Source: UBA935 sp031555615 (GTDB taxonomy: Bacteria; Bacillota; Clostridia; Lachnospirales; Lachnospiraceae). Taken from it: DNA of 64,000 bases. Each line of letters opens with the position of its first letter. Position 1 is the first letter of the stretch. The notes below the pieces were generated by a model that made no database searches, had not been told where the DNA came from, and saw nothing but the letters and a program-made list of their open reading frames with translations. The translations under genes were made by a program, and so were the position numbers. Positions 8,898 through 16,416 of this stretch are shown piece by piece. The stretch is from contig JAVBUF010000005.1 of NCBI GenBank assembly GCA_031555615.1, forward strand, positions 141,064 to 205,063. Reading direction: 5' to 3'.

Positions 8898-9755
8898 ATG
8901 AAAAAAAATAGTATAAGAGTATCCTCCATATTTCTTTATCTGGTTTTGGGCGGATGGGCACTTACAACAATTTATCCTATCATATGGGTTTTCCAAAACT
9001 CATTTAAGGCCAGAGATAAAATTATTGGAGATTCTTTTTCCCTGCCGCTGGGTGATTTGTTTACACTGGCAAACTACCGGAGAGCATTTGGAAACCTGAA
9101 TGTTTTTGGGGCATATAGGAACAGCATCTTTATTTCCGGTATGGTTGCGGTATTAGTTATTGTTCTTGCGGGTCTGGCATCTTTCGCACTGGTTCGATAT
9201 ACCTTTAAACTGCGGGGGGGCATCCAGACTCTGATTATAGCGGCAATGATGTTTCCGGGTTTTGCCACCATTATCCCGGTGTTCACGATGGAAGCCGGTT
9301 GGGGCATTGCAAATACTTCAAGCTGGGGACTGAGTATGCTATCCGTGATTCTTCCGCAGGTAGCCGGTAATCTGGCATTTGCCATTGTGGTTTTGACAGG
9401 ATATATCAGGGGACTGCCCATTGAACTGGAGGAAGCAGCATTTTTGGAAGGGTGCAATTCCTTCCAGATCTTTTACAAGGTTGTGGTGCCGTTGACCAAA
9501 CCCTCATTTGCTACAGTTGCAATTTTCTCCTTCCTGTGGAGTTATAATGATTTGTTTACCCAGATGTTCTTCTTAAGAAGACCGGAGACGCGGGCAATTA
9601 CCAGATTGCTGAATGAATTGTCCAGCCAGGAGGGAACGAATTACGGATTGATGGCTGCTGCCGTTACATTAGTAGTAGTACCGGTACTGATTGTTTATAT
9701 TTTCCTGCAAAAGTATATTATCAAAGGAATGACAGCCGGAGCTGTAAAAGGTTAA
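8898..9755 (+). CDS. CUT1-type sugar ABC transporter permease (second)
   Basis: A 285-aa MalG/UgpE-type permease with about six membrane helices. The EAA loop is IELEEAAFLEGCNSFQIFYK, followed by VVVPLTKPSFATVAIF. It starts 14 bp after the first permease, behind AAGGGAGGAAACTGAA, and its stop is followed within 20 bp by a strong terminator. It forms the heteromeric channel with the preceding permease. Confidence 0.92.
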   Translation: MKKNSIRVSSIFLYLVLGGWALTTIYPIIWVFQNSFKARDKIIGDSFSLPLGDLFTLANYRRAFGNLNVFGAYRNSIFISGMVAVLVIVLAGLASFALVRYTFKLRGGIQTLIIAAMMFPGFATIIPVFTMEAGWGIANTSSWGLSMLSVILPQVAGNLAFAIVVLTGYIRGLPIELEEAAFLEGCNSFQIFYKVVVPLTKPSFATVAIFSFLWSYNDLFTQMFFLRRPETRAITRLLNELSSQEGTNYGLMAAAVTLVVVPVLIVYIFLQKYIIKGMTAGAVKG

Positions 9756-9770
9756 TATCAGCAATAACTG

Positions 9771-9837
9771 AATCGCAAATTTTCATGCCGCGTGGCCGTG
9801 ATAAACGGTCCGCGGCATTGACAATTTGCGATTTTTG
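9771..9837 (+). terminator. Rho-independent terminator after the transporter operon
   Basis: AATCGCAAATT (9771-9781) pairs perfectly with AATTTGCGATT (9823-9833), enclosing a GC-rich inner hairpin (ATGCCGCG with CGCGGCAT), and is followed by T residues. It closes the binding protein-permease transcript. Confidence 0.85.
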
Positions 9838-9904
9838 ATTGAATATAGATTTATGATCAATAAGTATGCTATAATTAGTCAAAAGTCAGATGGGGAGGAT
9901 GTAT

Positions 9905-10807
9905 ATGTATAAAGTTGTTATTATTGATGATGAGCCGATTATTGTAGAAGGCCTATGCAGGAGTATCAACTGGGAAGCGGCAGGATGTGAGGTTGTGGGG
10001 ACTGCTTTCAGCGGCGAAGAAGGAATTACCCTGATCAGGAATACGGAACCGGATCTGATTTTTTCGGATATCCGCATGCCTAAAATAGATGGACTGACCA
10101 TGATAGCTGCCATTAAATCCGAATTCCCTAAAACGCAGATTACCATATTGACCGGCTATCGTGATTTTGAATATGCCCAGCGGGCCATTCAGTTGGGGGT
10201 GAGCCGCTATCTGCTAAAACCTTCTAAGATGGAGGAGCTTTCGGAAGCGCTTGCGTTTATGACAGGCAAGCGGGCAGAAGAGCAGTACAATAAAGAGCAG
10301 GAAGAGCAGATGCGGATATTTCTGCAGGAACAGCAGGAAATCGAGGATGACGGAAGTCTGGAGCCGGAGGAATCCTTTAGAGGAAGTGAAAGTGCCCTTA
10401 ATAGAGTATCAGAAGCAGAGCCAGATACAGAAATATTGCCGGAAGCAGAAGATTTTTCCCAGTCGGAGAGCATGGCTAACAGTGCAGCAAACAGTTTTAT
10501 TGTTAAAAATGCTGTGACCTATATAGAAGAACATTATCAAGAGAAGCTGAAGCTTTCCGATGTAGCAGATCAGGTGTATGTAAGCCAATGGCACTTAAGC
10601 AAGCTGATGAACCGGTATCTTGGCCAGAATTTTTCGGAAATATTAAATGGTGTCAGGATTAATAAGGCCAAGGAGCTGCTAAAGGATCCGGCACTTAGGA
10701 TCGGTGATATTGCCGATGAAGTGGGATTCCTGGATATAGCACATTTCTCCCGGGTATTTAAGAAGACGGTGGGCATTTCCGCAAATGAGTACCGGAATCA
10801 GATATAG
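9905..10807 (+). CDS. YesN-type response regulator with AraC DNA-binding domain
   Basis: A 300-aa regulator. Residues 1-125 are a receiver domain (VVIIDDEPIIVEG; phosphoacceptor Asp55 in IFSDIRMPKIDG; Lys near YLLKPSK). An acidic Glu-rich linker at about 125-195 separates it from an AraC-type double helix-turn-helix (LSDVADQVYVSQWHLSKLMN, IADEVGFLDIAHFSRVFKK). The start at 9905 was chosen because GGGGAGG lies 6 bases upstream; ATGs at 9890 and 9899 overlap that site. An extended -10 (TGCTATAAT, 9867-9875) precedes it. It most likely answers the sensor kinase at 4668-6410 and controls the transporter and GH18 genes. Confidence 0.92.
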   Translation: MYKVVIIDDEPIIVEGLCRSINWEAAGCEVVGTAFSGEEGITLIRNTEPDLIFSDIRMPKIDGLTMIAAIKSEFPKTQITILTGYRDFEYAQRAIQLGVSRYLLKPSKMEELSEALAFMTGKRAEEQYNKEQEEQMRIFLQEQQEIEDDGSLEPEESFRGSESALNRVSEAEPDTEILPEAEDFSQSESMANSAANSFIVKNAVTYIEEHYQEKLKLSDVADQVYVSQWHLSKLMNRYLGQNFSEILNGVRINKAKELLKDPALRIGDIADEVGFLDIAHFSRVFKKTVGISANEYRNQI

Positions 10808-10824
10808 AGAAGCATCACTTTTAT

Positions 10825-12351
10825 TTATTTTCGACGGAAGGAAAAACAGCAGAAATCCTTCAAACCAGCGGCGGCATAAGGAATCAACAGTAAAAGGTAT
10901 TGCAGAGTGTATTGGGCCTTTGCCTCCCAGATAAGCTGAAAAGCCATTCCGCCTAATATGATCAGGCCAAAGACAAGCTGTTCCATCGGAACAGTTTTTC
11001 TATTACGTATAAAAAACCATGCAGACAGGCCCCAGAGAAGGGATTGAAAGATATCCATTACCCCTACCAAAAGGCGGTTTAGTTTTCCGACATAAATACT
11101 TTGGGCGATATTGGATAATTCCATAGTGTGATTATTGGAACAATTGCTTTCCCAGATAGATTGGAAGGTAGGTTCGCACCACTGGGAAACAGTCTTCGTA
11201 AAAAAGAAGTTGACGGCATAGGCCGGATCATGAATAAAGCGCTGCAGAGATTCCTGAATACTGTTTCGGGCAACTTGTGAAGTTACTGCCTGATTAAAGT
11301 CAGACTCGCGGTAAGAATTAATATCAAAGCCGTTATGCCAGCCCGGGGCTGACCAGTTATCCTGTAGTCCCATTGCGGCACTGCTGATAGCCGGCAATTC
11401 TTCGTTTATAGCAATACCGGTTCGATGCTCAAAGTAACTTTCCAATCCCCAGACAAAGAGCGGACGAACTGTCAAAACAACCAGCATGATCATAAGGTAG
11501 AGCATTTTTTTATGACGGAGGAATTGCAAGATAAGAATAATTGCCATTGCTGACAGAAAGAGGAGGTAATTACTTTTTAATATGCAGCTTATGGCAATAA
11601 GGATGCCGGAGGCAATGCCGTAAACAGCTTTTTTCTGTTTAAGGAAAGAAAGGAATGCCCATATGGCGAGGCATCCGAACATCAGACCCATAAGATTTCC
11701 ATATACATATGTAGTAAAAAACATGGCACAGATGGCCCCAAAGGAAAGAAGCAATGCCAAATCGGCGGTTTTTTTGTCTTCAAAAAGCAAAAGGGTGCAT
11801 TTGAACAGACTGTAAAAAGTGATACATACCGCCACTGCATTCAGCATTTGCGGAAACATAAAGTAACCGGTACCGGCGAAACGGTAGCAAATTTCCAAAA
11901 AATAGGTATATCCCAGTTGATAGGGATATATAAAGAGATAGTTTCCTTTTTCGAAAGCAGTCCAGTTTCCCAGGATGAATTGAGCAGCGGCAGTAGAGAC
12001 ATGTTCCCGGTCTGCCACCGGAAAGCTGTGGGATATCATGATCCAGAAGCTGCTGAACAGATAGGTGAATATAATCAAAAAGAGTAAACACTTTTGTGTG
12101 TTGAGACGGTTCAGCAAGTCTTTATGATCAGCCAGCCGGAATAAGCAAAGGACCAGCAGGACCAGCAACAACACAGGTAAGGCCATGGCGGCCGTATAAT
12201 AAGGGGTTTCGCTATAGCCATCAACGAAATAGACTGTGAAGATTGTACACAGGAAAAAGGTAAGCCCCATAAAAATCATGCATAACCATATAATTACATT
12301 TTGTGATAGTAAGTAAAAACTTGAAATGAATTGATTTAATTTATTTTTCAT
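10825..12351 (-). CDS. Polytopic membrane protein, GT-C glycosyltransferase-like
   Basis: A 508-aa protein with roughly eleven membrane helices. A conserved-looking acidic motif follows the third helix (VADREHVSTAAAQFI), the place where dolichol- or polyprenyl-phosphate-dependent GT-C enzymes (GT39/PMT type) carry their catalytic Asp. A large extracytosolic loop lies at about residues 310-430 with several Trp and Asn residues. These features suggest transfer of a sugar from a lipid carrier outside the membrane, but no family motif is definite. It is convergent with the response regulator and divergent from the next AraC gene; no acceptor gene is adjacent. Confidence 0.6.
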   Translation of the reverse strand: MKNKLNQFISSFYLLSQNVIIWLCMIFMGLTFFLCTIFTVYFVDGYSETPYYTAAMALPVLLLVLLVLCLFRLADHKDLLNRLNTQKCLLFLIIFTYLFSSFWIMISHSFPVADREHVSTAAAQFILGNWTAFEKGNYLFIYPYQLGYTYFLEICYRFAGTGYFMFPQMLNAVAVCITFYSLFKCTLLLFEDKKTADLALLLSFGAICAMFFTTYVYGNLMGLMFGCLAIWAFLSFLKQKKAVYGIASGILIAISCILKSNYLLFLSAMAIILILQFLRHKKMLYLMIMLVVLTVRPLFVWGLESYFEHRTGIAINEELPAISSAAMGLQDNWSAPGWHNGFDINSYRESDFNQAVTSQVARNSIQESLQRFIHDPAYAVNFFFTKTVSQWCEPTFQSIWESNCSNNHTMELSNIAQSIYVGKLNRLLVGVMDIFQSLLWGLSAWFFIRNRKTVPMEQLVFGLIILGGMAFQLIWEAKAQYTLQYLLLLIPYAAAGLKDFCCFSFRRK

Positions 12352-12552
12352 AATATTTTCCCCAATTAATAACTGATGAATTTTTTATAAGCTTATCTAC
12401 TAAGCATATTCTTATAGGCATTATTTGTCAATTTTTATATTCGGACAATTAAGACCACGGAATGACAGGATTTTATTTCTGACCAGGTGATAAACTGTAT
12501 CCAAGAGGCAATAATGTGGAAAATAGACTTTCATGTAGAAAGGTGTGAGAAG

Positions 12553-13428
12553 ATGGAATGGACAGAAAGCTTAAAAAGAGCAATAAGTTTTATGGAAGCG
12601 CATCTGCTGAATGATATCGGCGCCGAAGAAGTGGCGGATGCGGTTTATATGTCCCCCTTTTACTTTCAAAAAGGCTTTAAGATCATGACCGGATATTCGG
12701 TAGGTGAGTACATTCGCTACCGGCGGCTTTACATGGCAGCTTTGGAGGTCATTGCGGATAGGGAAAAAGTAATTGACCTGGCGTACAAGTACGGTTATGA
12801 TACTCCCGAAAGCTTTACCAAAGCCTTTAGCCGTTTCCATGGAGTATCTCCCATGCAGATGAAGGGAAACTCCCGCAACATAAAAACTTTTTTGCCTCTG
12901 ACAATCAACGTATCAATTAAAGGAGGAAATGAGATGGATTATGTAGTTGAAAAAATGGATGCAATGAAAGTAATCGGATATGAAAGGAGTTTTACCTTTG
13001 AAGCATCCTATCAGGATATTCCCAGATTTTGGGATGAGGTGATGGATGGTGTAAGGAATGGAGGTATCAGTGAGGAAAGCAAAAAGGTGATGAATGAGTG
13101 TGGAATCGGTGAATTCGGAATCTGCATGGATGACATCCCCGATGGAAAAGAGTTTCACTACCTGATTACCGGAAGATATCAGGGAGGTATCGTGCCGGAA
13201 GGAATGAAAGTATATGAAATTCCGGCAGCGGAATGGGCAAAGTTTAAGTGTGTTGGTCCCATGCCGGGTGCCCTGCAGGCAGTAAACAGCAAAATTTTTA
13301 AAGAGTGGCTGCCTGGTAATCCCGATTATGAGATTGCCATGGGCATGAACATTGAGTGGTATTCCTGCGGTGACACAGGGGCAGCTGATTACGACAGTGC
13401 AATCTGGATTCCGGTTAAGAAAAAATAA
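12553..13428 (+). CDS. AraC-family regulator with GyrI-like effector domain (second)
   Basis: A 291-aa regulator with an N-terminal AraC double helix-turn-helix (IGAEEVADAVYMSPFYFQKGF, then LAYKYGYDTPESFTKAFSRFHG) and, from about residue 120, a GyrI-like ligand-binding domain ending in DSAIWIPVKKK. The ATG at 12553 is preferred: it follows AAGGTGTGAG and gives the usual MEWTESLKRAISFMEAHL start, whereas the longer in-frame start at 12487 adds an unconserved-looking tail. The domain order is the same as in the regulator at 3707. The next gene lies 130 bp downstream after a terminator, so it is probably monocistronic. Confidence 0.85.
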   Translation: MEWTESLKRAISFMEAHLLNDIGAEEVADAVYMSPFYFQKGFKIMTGYSVGEYIRYRRLYMAALEVIADREKVIDLAYKYGYDTPESFTKAFSRFHGVSPMQMKGNSRNIKTFLPLTINVSIKGGNEMDYVVEKMDAMKVIGYERSFTFEASYQDIPRFWDEVMDGVRNGGISEESKKVMNECGIGEFGICMDDIPDGKEFHYLITGRYQGGIVPEGMKVYEIPAAEWAKFKCVGPMPGALQAVNSKIFKEWLPGNPDYEIAMGMNIEWYSCGDTGAADYDSAIWIPVKKK

Positions 13429-13457
13429 TAAATGAGTAGAAATAAGTGATGTGAATG

Positions 13458-13492
13458 GAGAGTGGCCGAGTAAAGAGAACCACTCTCTTTTT
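13458..13492 (+). terminator. Rho-independent terminator
   Basis: GAGAGTGG pairs with CCACTCTC and is followed by five T residues. It ends the AraC/GyrI-like transcript before the TetR gene. Confidence 0.8.
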
Positions 13493-13558
13493 GATTGACA
13501 ACAAATCGAACCCATAGTATGATAAAAATAATAAAAGTACAATTTTAAAGGAAAAAAT

Positions 13559-14191
13559 ATGGGAAGCAAAAAAAAAGAAGCACTGACTCAATTTAACCGA
13601 GAACTGATTTTGAAGGCCGCCAGAAAATTATTTGAAGAAAAAGGAATAGAGGCAGCGCGGGTAGATGACATTGCCCGGGAAGCTGATTGCAGTAAATCTA
13701 CCATATATGTGTATTTTCAAAGTAAGGAAGATATTTTGAATTACATCTTATATGAACAGATGGTGATGCTGAAGGAACTGATACAAAGTTGCAGCCAAAA
13801 AGAAACAGATATTGAAAAATGCTTTTATAAAATCTGTGAAGAATTGATTAAATACCGGGAAAAGTATCCGGTATATTTTGAACTTATGCTGGGAGAGATT
13901 AAGGTTACACCGCAAGATATGAAAGAAGAAAATGTGCTTGCCGGTATCTACCGGGTGGGAGAAGAAATAAATGAAGTGATCAGGACAATCCTGGAAAAAG
14001 GAATGGAAGCAGGATATATTCGAACAGATATTGCGATAATACCCACAGTACTTTTTTTATGGTCGGAAATCAGTCAGACAATCAGTCTGGCCAATAAGAA
14101 GCAGGAATATTTGGAAATGCGACTGCAGATGAAGAAAGAAGACTATATGCAATATGGTTTCGACATGATTCTGCGGTCAATAAGGAGGTAA
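13559..14191 (+). CDS. TetR/AcrR-family transcriptional regulator
   Basis: A 210-aa protein with the N-terminal TetR helix-turn-helix (ILKAARKLFEEKGIEAARVDDIAREADCSKSTIYVYFQSKEDI spans about residues 17-60) and a helical ligand-binding C-terminal domain. The ATG at 13559 follows AAAGGAAAAAAT. Only one base separates its stop from the next start, and the ribosome binding site of the next gene (AAGGAGG) lies inside its last codons. It is therefore almost certainly co-transcribed with the FMN-binding membrane protein and probably regulates it. The ligand is unknown. Confidence 0.92.
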   Translation: MGSKKKEALTQFNRELILKAARKLFEEKGIEAARVDDIAREADCSKSTIYVYFQSKEDILNYILYEQMVMLKELIQSCSQKETDIEKCFYKICEELIKYREKYPVYFELMLGEIKVTPQDMKEENVLAGIYRVGEEINEVIRTILEKGMEAGYIRTDIAIIPTVLFLWSEISQTISLANKKQEYLEMRLQMKKEDYMQYGFDMILRSIRR

Positions 14192-14192
14192 A

Positions 14193-14867
14193 ATGATTAC
14201 AGGAATTATTTGTGTGGTTTGTGCCGCAGTACTGTTGATGAAAGCGGTATCAAGAAGATTGCATTGGGAAAAGGCCGATAAAATATTGGGAAAGATTCAT
14301 TCTCCGGTTGGAATCATTCTTGTCTTCTTAATCGGAATCCATATGGCATCAACCTATCGGGTATGGGATACCAGAAGTTTGCTGGTGGTAGTGTCCGGAA
14401 TAATTGCCGGTATTTTATTCGTAATGATGGCAGTTACCCGGCTGCTTCATAAACTGCCAGGCAAATTTACGGCAAAGCTTCACAGGGCCGGCGCGCTGCT
14501 GATCATAGTGGTGCTGCTTATCCATATCGGAAGTTATTATCAGGACTTCTTAGCCTATCAAAAAGCCATAAAAAATACACATCTTTCAGGAATGGATGCC
14601 TCAGAATTACCGGATGGTAATTATATCGGAGAATATGATGCAGGCTACATCTCCGCTAAAGTAAATGTGGAAGTCAGGGCCGGAAAGATTGACAATATTA
14701 CCATACTGGAACATAATAATGAAAGAGGCGGCAGTGCCGAACAGATTATCCATCAGGTGACGCGCAGTCAGACCACAAAAGTGGACGTGGTCAGTGGAGC
14801 CACCAATTCCAGCAAAGTAATCATTAAGGCAGTTGAAAAGGCTTTGGAAGAGGGACAGAAAAGATAG
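14193..14867 (+). CDS. Four-helix membrane protein with FMN-binding domain and paired histidines
   Basis: A 224-aa protein. Residues 1-125 hold about four membrane helices. Two of them carry histidines 14 residues apart, His36/His50 and His97/His111, the spacing used by the ferric reductase/NOX group to hold two b hemes across a membrane. Residues about 138-220 are an FMN-binding domain (DGNYIGEYDAGYISAKVNVEV) with the flavinylation motif SGAT at 201-204, where ApbE-type enzymes attach FMN to the Thr. The whole suggests an electron path from membrane hemes to an extracytoplasmic flavin. It is coupled to the TetR gene before it. Function inferred from motifs; heme binding is not proven. Confidence 0.8.
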   Translation: MITGIICVVCAAVLLMKAVSRRLHWEKADKILGKIHSPVGIILVFLIGIHMASTYRVWDTRSLLVVVSGIIAGILFVMMAVTRLLHKLPGKFTAKLHRAGALLIIVVLLIHIGSYYQDFLAYQKAIKNTHLSGMDASELPDGNYIGEYDAGYISAKVNVEVRAGKIDNITILEHNNERGGSAEQIIHQVTRSQTTKVDVVSGATNSSKVIIKAVEKALEEGQKR

Positions 14868-14880
14868 GAGGATTTTTTTT

Positions 14881-14910
14881 ATGCGAAAACGAAACGTTAT
14901 CTCTGCATAG
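14881..14910 (+). CDS. Putative leader peptide (MRKRNVISA) upstream of the CD3324-type gene
   Basis: A nine-codon ORF preceded by a perfect AGGAGG at 14866-14871 with 9-base spacing. Its TAG stop (14908-14910) forms the first bases of the 5' arm of an inverted repeat that ends 33 bases before the next start codon. It directly follows the stop of the FMN-binding protein. No protein evidence exists; the strong ribosome binding site and stop-in-stem arrangement are what support it. Confidence 0.5.
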   Translation: MRKRNVISA

Positions 14911-14999
14911 CACTGGCTATTGCAGATTTATAATATGAATTTGTTATAGCCATTGCTATTCCTGAAAAAAATTAATTTTAGGAGGGCAAAATGAGCTAT
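14908..14999 (+). promoter_or_regulatory. Attenuator-like leader with alternative stem-loops
   Basis: Segment 1 (TAGCACTGGCTAT, 14908-14920) pairs with segment 2 (ATAGCCATTGCTA, 14946-14958) with one mismatch. Segment 2 can instead pair with segment 3 across the start codon of the next gene (ATAGC with GCTAT at 14995-14999, and TTGC with GCAA at 14986-14989). Choosing 1:2 or 2:3 would free or cover the initiation site. The same arrangement recurs at 16414-16499. Confidence 0.5.
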
Positions 15000-15266
15000 A
15001 GGAGAGCGGAAGAAATTCTTCCGATAGAAATAATTGAAATGATTCAACAATTTGTTGACGGTGAAAGCATCTATATTCCCCGAAAAGAAGGAAATCGTCA
15101 GGAATGGGGGAAGACCACCCATACGCGAACCGAACTGCGGGAGAGGAACCAATCTATTTTTTCGGACTATCGCCAGGGAATGAAAGTTTCCGGACTGGCA
15201 GGCAAATACTATCTATCTGAAAAAAGCATCCAGCGGATTATCCGCGAAATGAAGCATATTGCTTAA
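14991..15266 (+). CDS. CD3324-type small regulator-like protein
   Basis: A 91-aa protein that starts MSYRRAEEILPIEIIEMIQQ and contains IYIPRKEGNRQEWGK and, near the end, VSGLAGKYYLSEKSIQRIIRE, a helix-turn-helix resembling the Mor transcription-activator fold. This pattern matches small proteins annotated as the CD3324 family in Clostridia; they are commonly found near antibiotic- or stress-response genes. AGGAGGG lies 5 bases before the ATG. A structured leader with a short ORF precedes it and a terminator follows. Its DNA target is unknown. Confidence 0.8.
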   Translation: MSYRRAEEILPIEIIEMIQQFVDGESIYIPRKEGNRQEWGKTTHTRTELRERNQSIFSDYRQGMKVSGLAGKYYLSEKSIQRIIREMKHIA

Positions 15267-15286
15267 TGTCGGGTGTTTTCAAACGA

Positions 15287-15344
15287 AAAGCGAAAATGTG
15301 TTGATTATCAGATTAAAAAATCTGCTGCATCATATTTTCGCTTT
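15287..15344 (+). terminator. Rho-independent terminator after the CD3324-type gene
   Basis: AAAGCGAAAAT pairs perfectly with ATTTTCGCTTT; the loop contains a smaller AGATT/AATCT hairpin, and the 3' arm is followed by AT-rich sequence with T runs. Confidence 0.75.
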
Positions 15345-15366
15345 ATTTATATTTTTACAAAAAAGA

Positions 15367-15397
15367 TTGACCCTCTCCCTGCGTAAGGGATTAGGAT
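15367..15397 (+). promoter_or_regulatory. MerR-type promoter with 19-bp spacer
   Basis: TTGACC (15367-15372) and TAGGAT (15392-15397) are separated by 19 bp containing the dyad TCCCT-GCGTA-AGGGA. A 19-bp spacer with a central dyad is the hallmark of promoters that MerR proteins activate by DNA distortion. It lies just upstream of the MerR gene, so autoregulation is likely. Confidence 0.8.
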
Positions 15398-15417
15398 TAA
15401 CTTGAAAGGAGGTTCCT

Positions 15418-16251
15418 ATGAGGACAATAAAAGAAGTATCGGAGATTACCGGCGCCAGTATCAGGACACTGAGATATTATGATGAAATCGGATTACTTAA
15501 GCCCACAGAGTTATCAGCCGCCGGCTATCGTCTGTATGATAAGAAAGAATTGGAAAAAATGCAGGAGATCATGTTCTTTAGAGAATTGGAAGTACCATTG
15601 GAAGAAATTAAAGAAATTATGGAAAATCCCAATTATGACAAAAAACAGGCCTTATTGGTGCAAAGATCCCTGCTGGAGCGTAAACGTGACCGATTAAACG
15701 GGATTATTCAGTTAATAACTGATGTAATGGAGGGAATTAATACAATGAGTTTTGAAAACTTTATGGATAATGATATCCAAGTGATAATCGAAAATATGCG
15801 TAATGGAGTATCTCAGGAACAGTTTGATGATTTTATTCAAAAGTATGGCGGCGGCAGCGTGGAAGCCTATGAGCAAAATCTGCTGGAGGCATTAAATGAT
15901 GAGAAAACAAAAGCATCTATGCTGAAATGGTACGGTGGTAAAGAAAAAGTGATTGAGGGGCATAAGCCCATTCCTGATATGGAAGAACTGCGGGTTCAAT
16001 TTGATCAAGCCCATAAAGACTTTTATGCCAATAAGGAACATGCAGGAAATACGGAAGAGAAATATTTAGTGGCCAAGTTAGCCGAACTTTATCAGCAAAT
16101 GCTGAATATGGACAATGCCAGAAATTTTTTGCTTGATCTGGCCAAAGAGTATTTGGAAAACAGTAAAATAGCAGAAGCCCAGGATGACCAATACGGACAG
16201 GGAGCGACACAGTATATGGCGGAAGCGATACAGCGCTATTATGGTGTTTAA
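15418..16251 (+). CDS. MerR-family regulator with TipAS antibiotic-recognition domain
   Basis: A 277-aa protein. Residues 1-70 are a MerR winged helix (IKEVSEITGASIRTLRYYDEIGLL), followed by a dimerisation coiled coil to about residue 110. Residues about 135-277 resemble the TipAS domain (VSQEQFDDFIQKYG, MLNMDNARNFLLDLAKEYLE), an all-helical pocket that in TipAL of Streptomyces binds thiopeptide antibiotics. AAAGGAGG gives a strong ribosome binding site for ATG 15418, and a 19-bp-spacer promoter lies directly upstream. No pump gene is adjacent, so any target besides itself is elsewhere or is one of the neighbouring small genes. Confidence 0.92.
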   Translation: MRTIKEVSEITGASIRTLRYYDEIGLLKPTELSAAGYRLYDKKELEKMQEIMFFRELEVPLEEIKEIMENPNYDKKQALLVQRSLLERKRDRLNGIIQLITDVMEGINTMSFENFMDNDIQVIIENMRNGVSQEQFDDFIQKYGGGSVEAYEQNLLEALNDEKTKASMLKWYGGKEKVIEGHKPIPDMEELRVQFDQAHKDFYANKEHAGNTEEKYLVAKLAELYQQMLNMDNARNFLLDLAKEYLENSKIAEAQDDQYGQGATQYMAEAIQRYYGV

Positions 16252-16280
16252 GCAATCAAACGATCCAATATTTAGAAGAG

Positions 16281-16328
16281 AAACTGTCACCGCAAACTTT
16301 TTTCTAAAAAAGCTTGCGGTGGCAGTTT
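16281..16328 (+). terminator. Long stem-loop after the MerR gene
   Basis: AAACTGTCACCGCAA (16281-16295) pairs with TTGCGGTGGCAGTTT (16314-16328) with one G-U pair, and the loop adds a TTTTTT/AAAAAA stem. There is no T tract after the 3' arm, so it may terminate weakly or protect the mRNA end. Confidence 0.6.
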
Positions 16329-16389
16329 GCGTAAACAGTCTGTTAATATAATATTGTATTAAAATATGATAGGAAAGGAAAAATGATTT

Positions 16390-16416
16390 ATGGGCACTCC
16401 CGTTCATTTTGCGTAG
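16390..16416 (+). CDS. Putative leader peptide (MGTPVHFA) upstream of the DUF1062 gene
   Basis: An eight-codon ORF with AAAGGA about 10 bases upstream. Its TAG stop (16414-16416) begins the 5' arm of an inverted repeat, exactly as in the leader at 14881. An alternative start at 16383 in another frame would give a 19-aa peptide, so the exact leader is uncertain. Confidence 0.4.
   Translation: MGTPVHFA

Noticed and set aside
10825..12351. Assignment of the polytopic protein as O-antigen polymerase or flippase
   Set aside because: The Asp-Arg-Glu motif after an early helix and the large extracytosolic loop fit a GT-C transferase better; no polysaccharide cluster is adjacent.
12913..13569. A 218-codon minus-strand ORF opposite the AraC/GyrI-like gene
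   Set aside because: Shadow of the plus-strand gene; its translation is rich in unlikely Cys, His and Phe runs.
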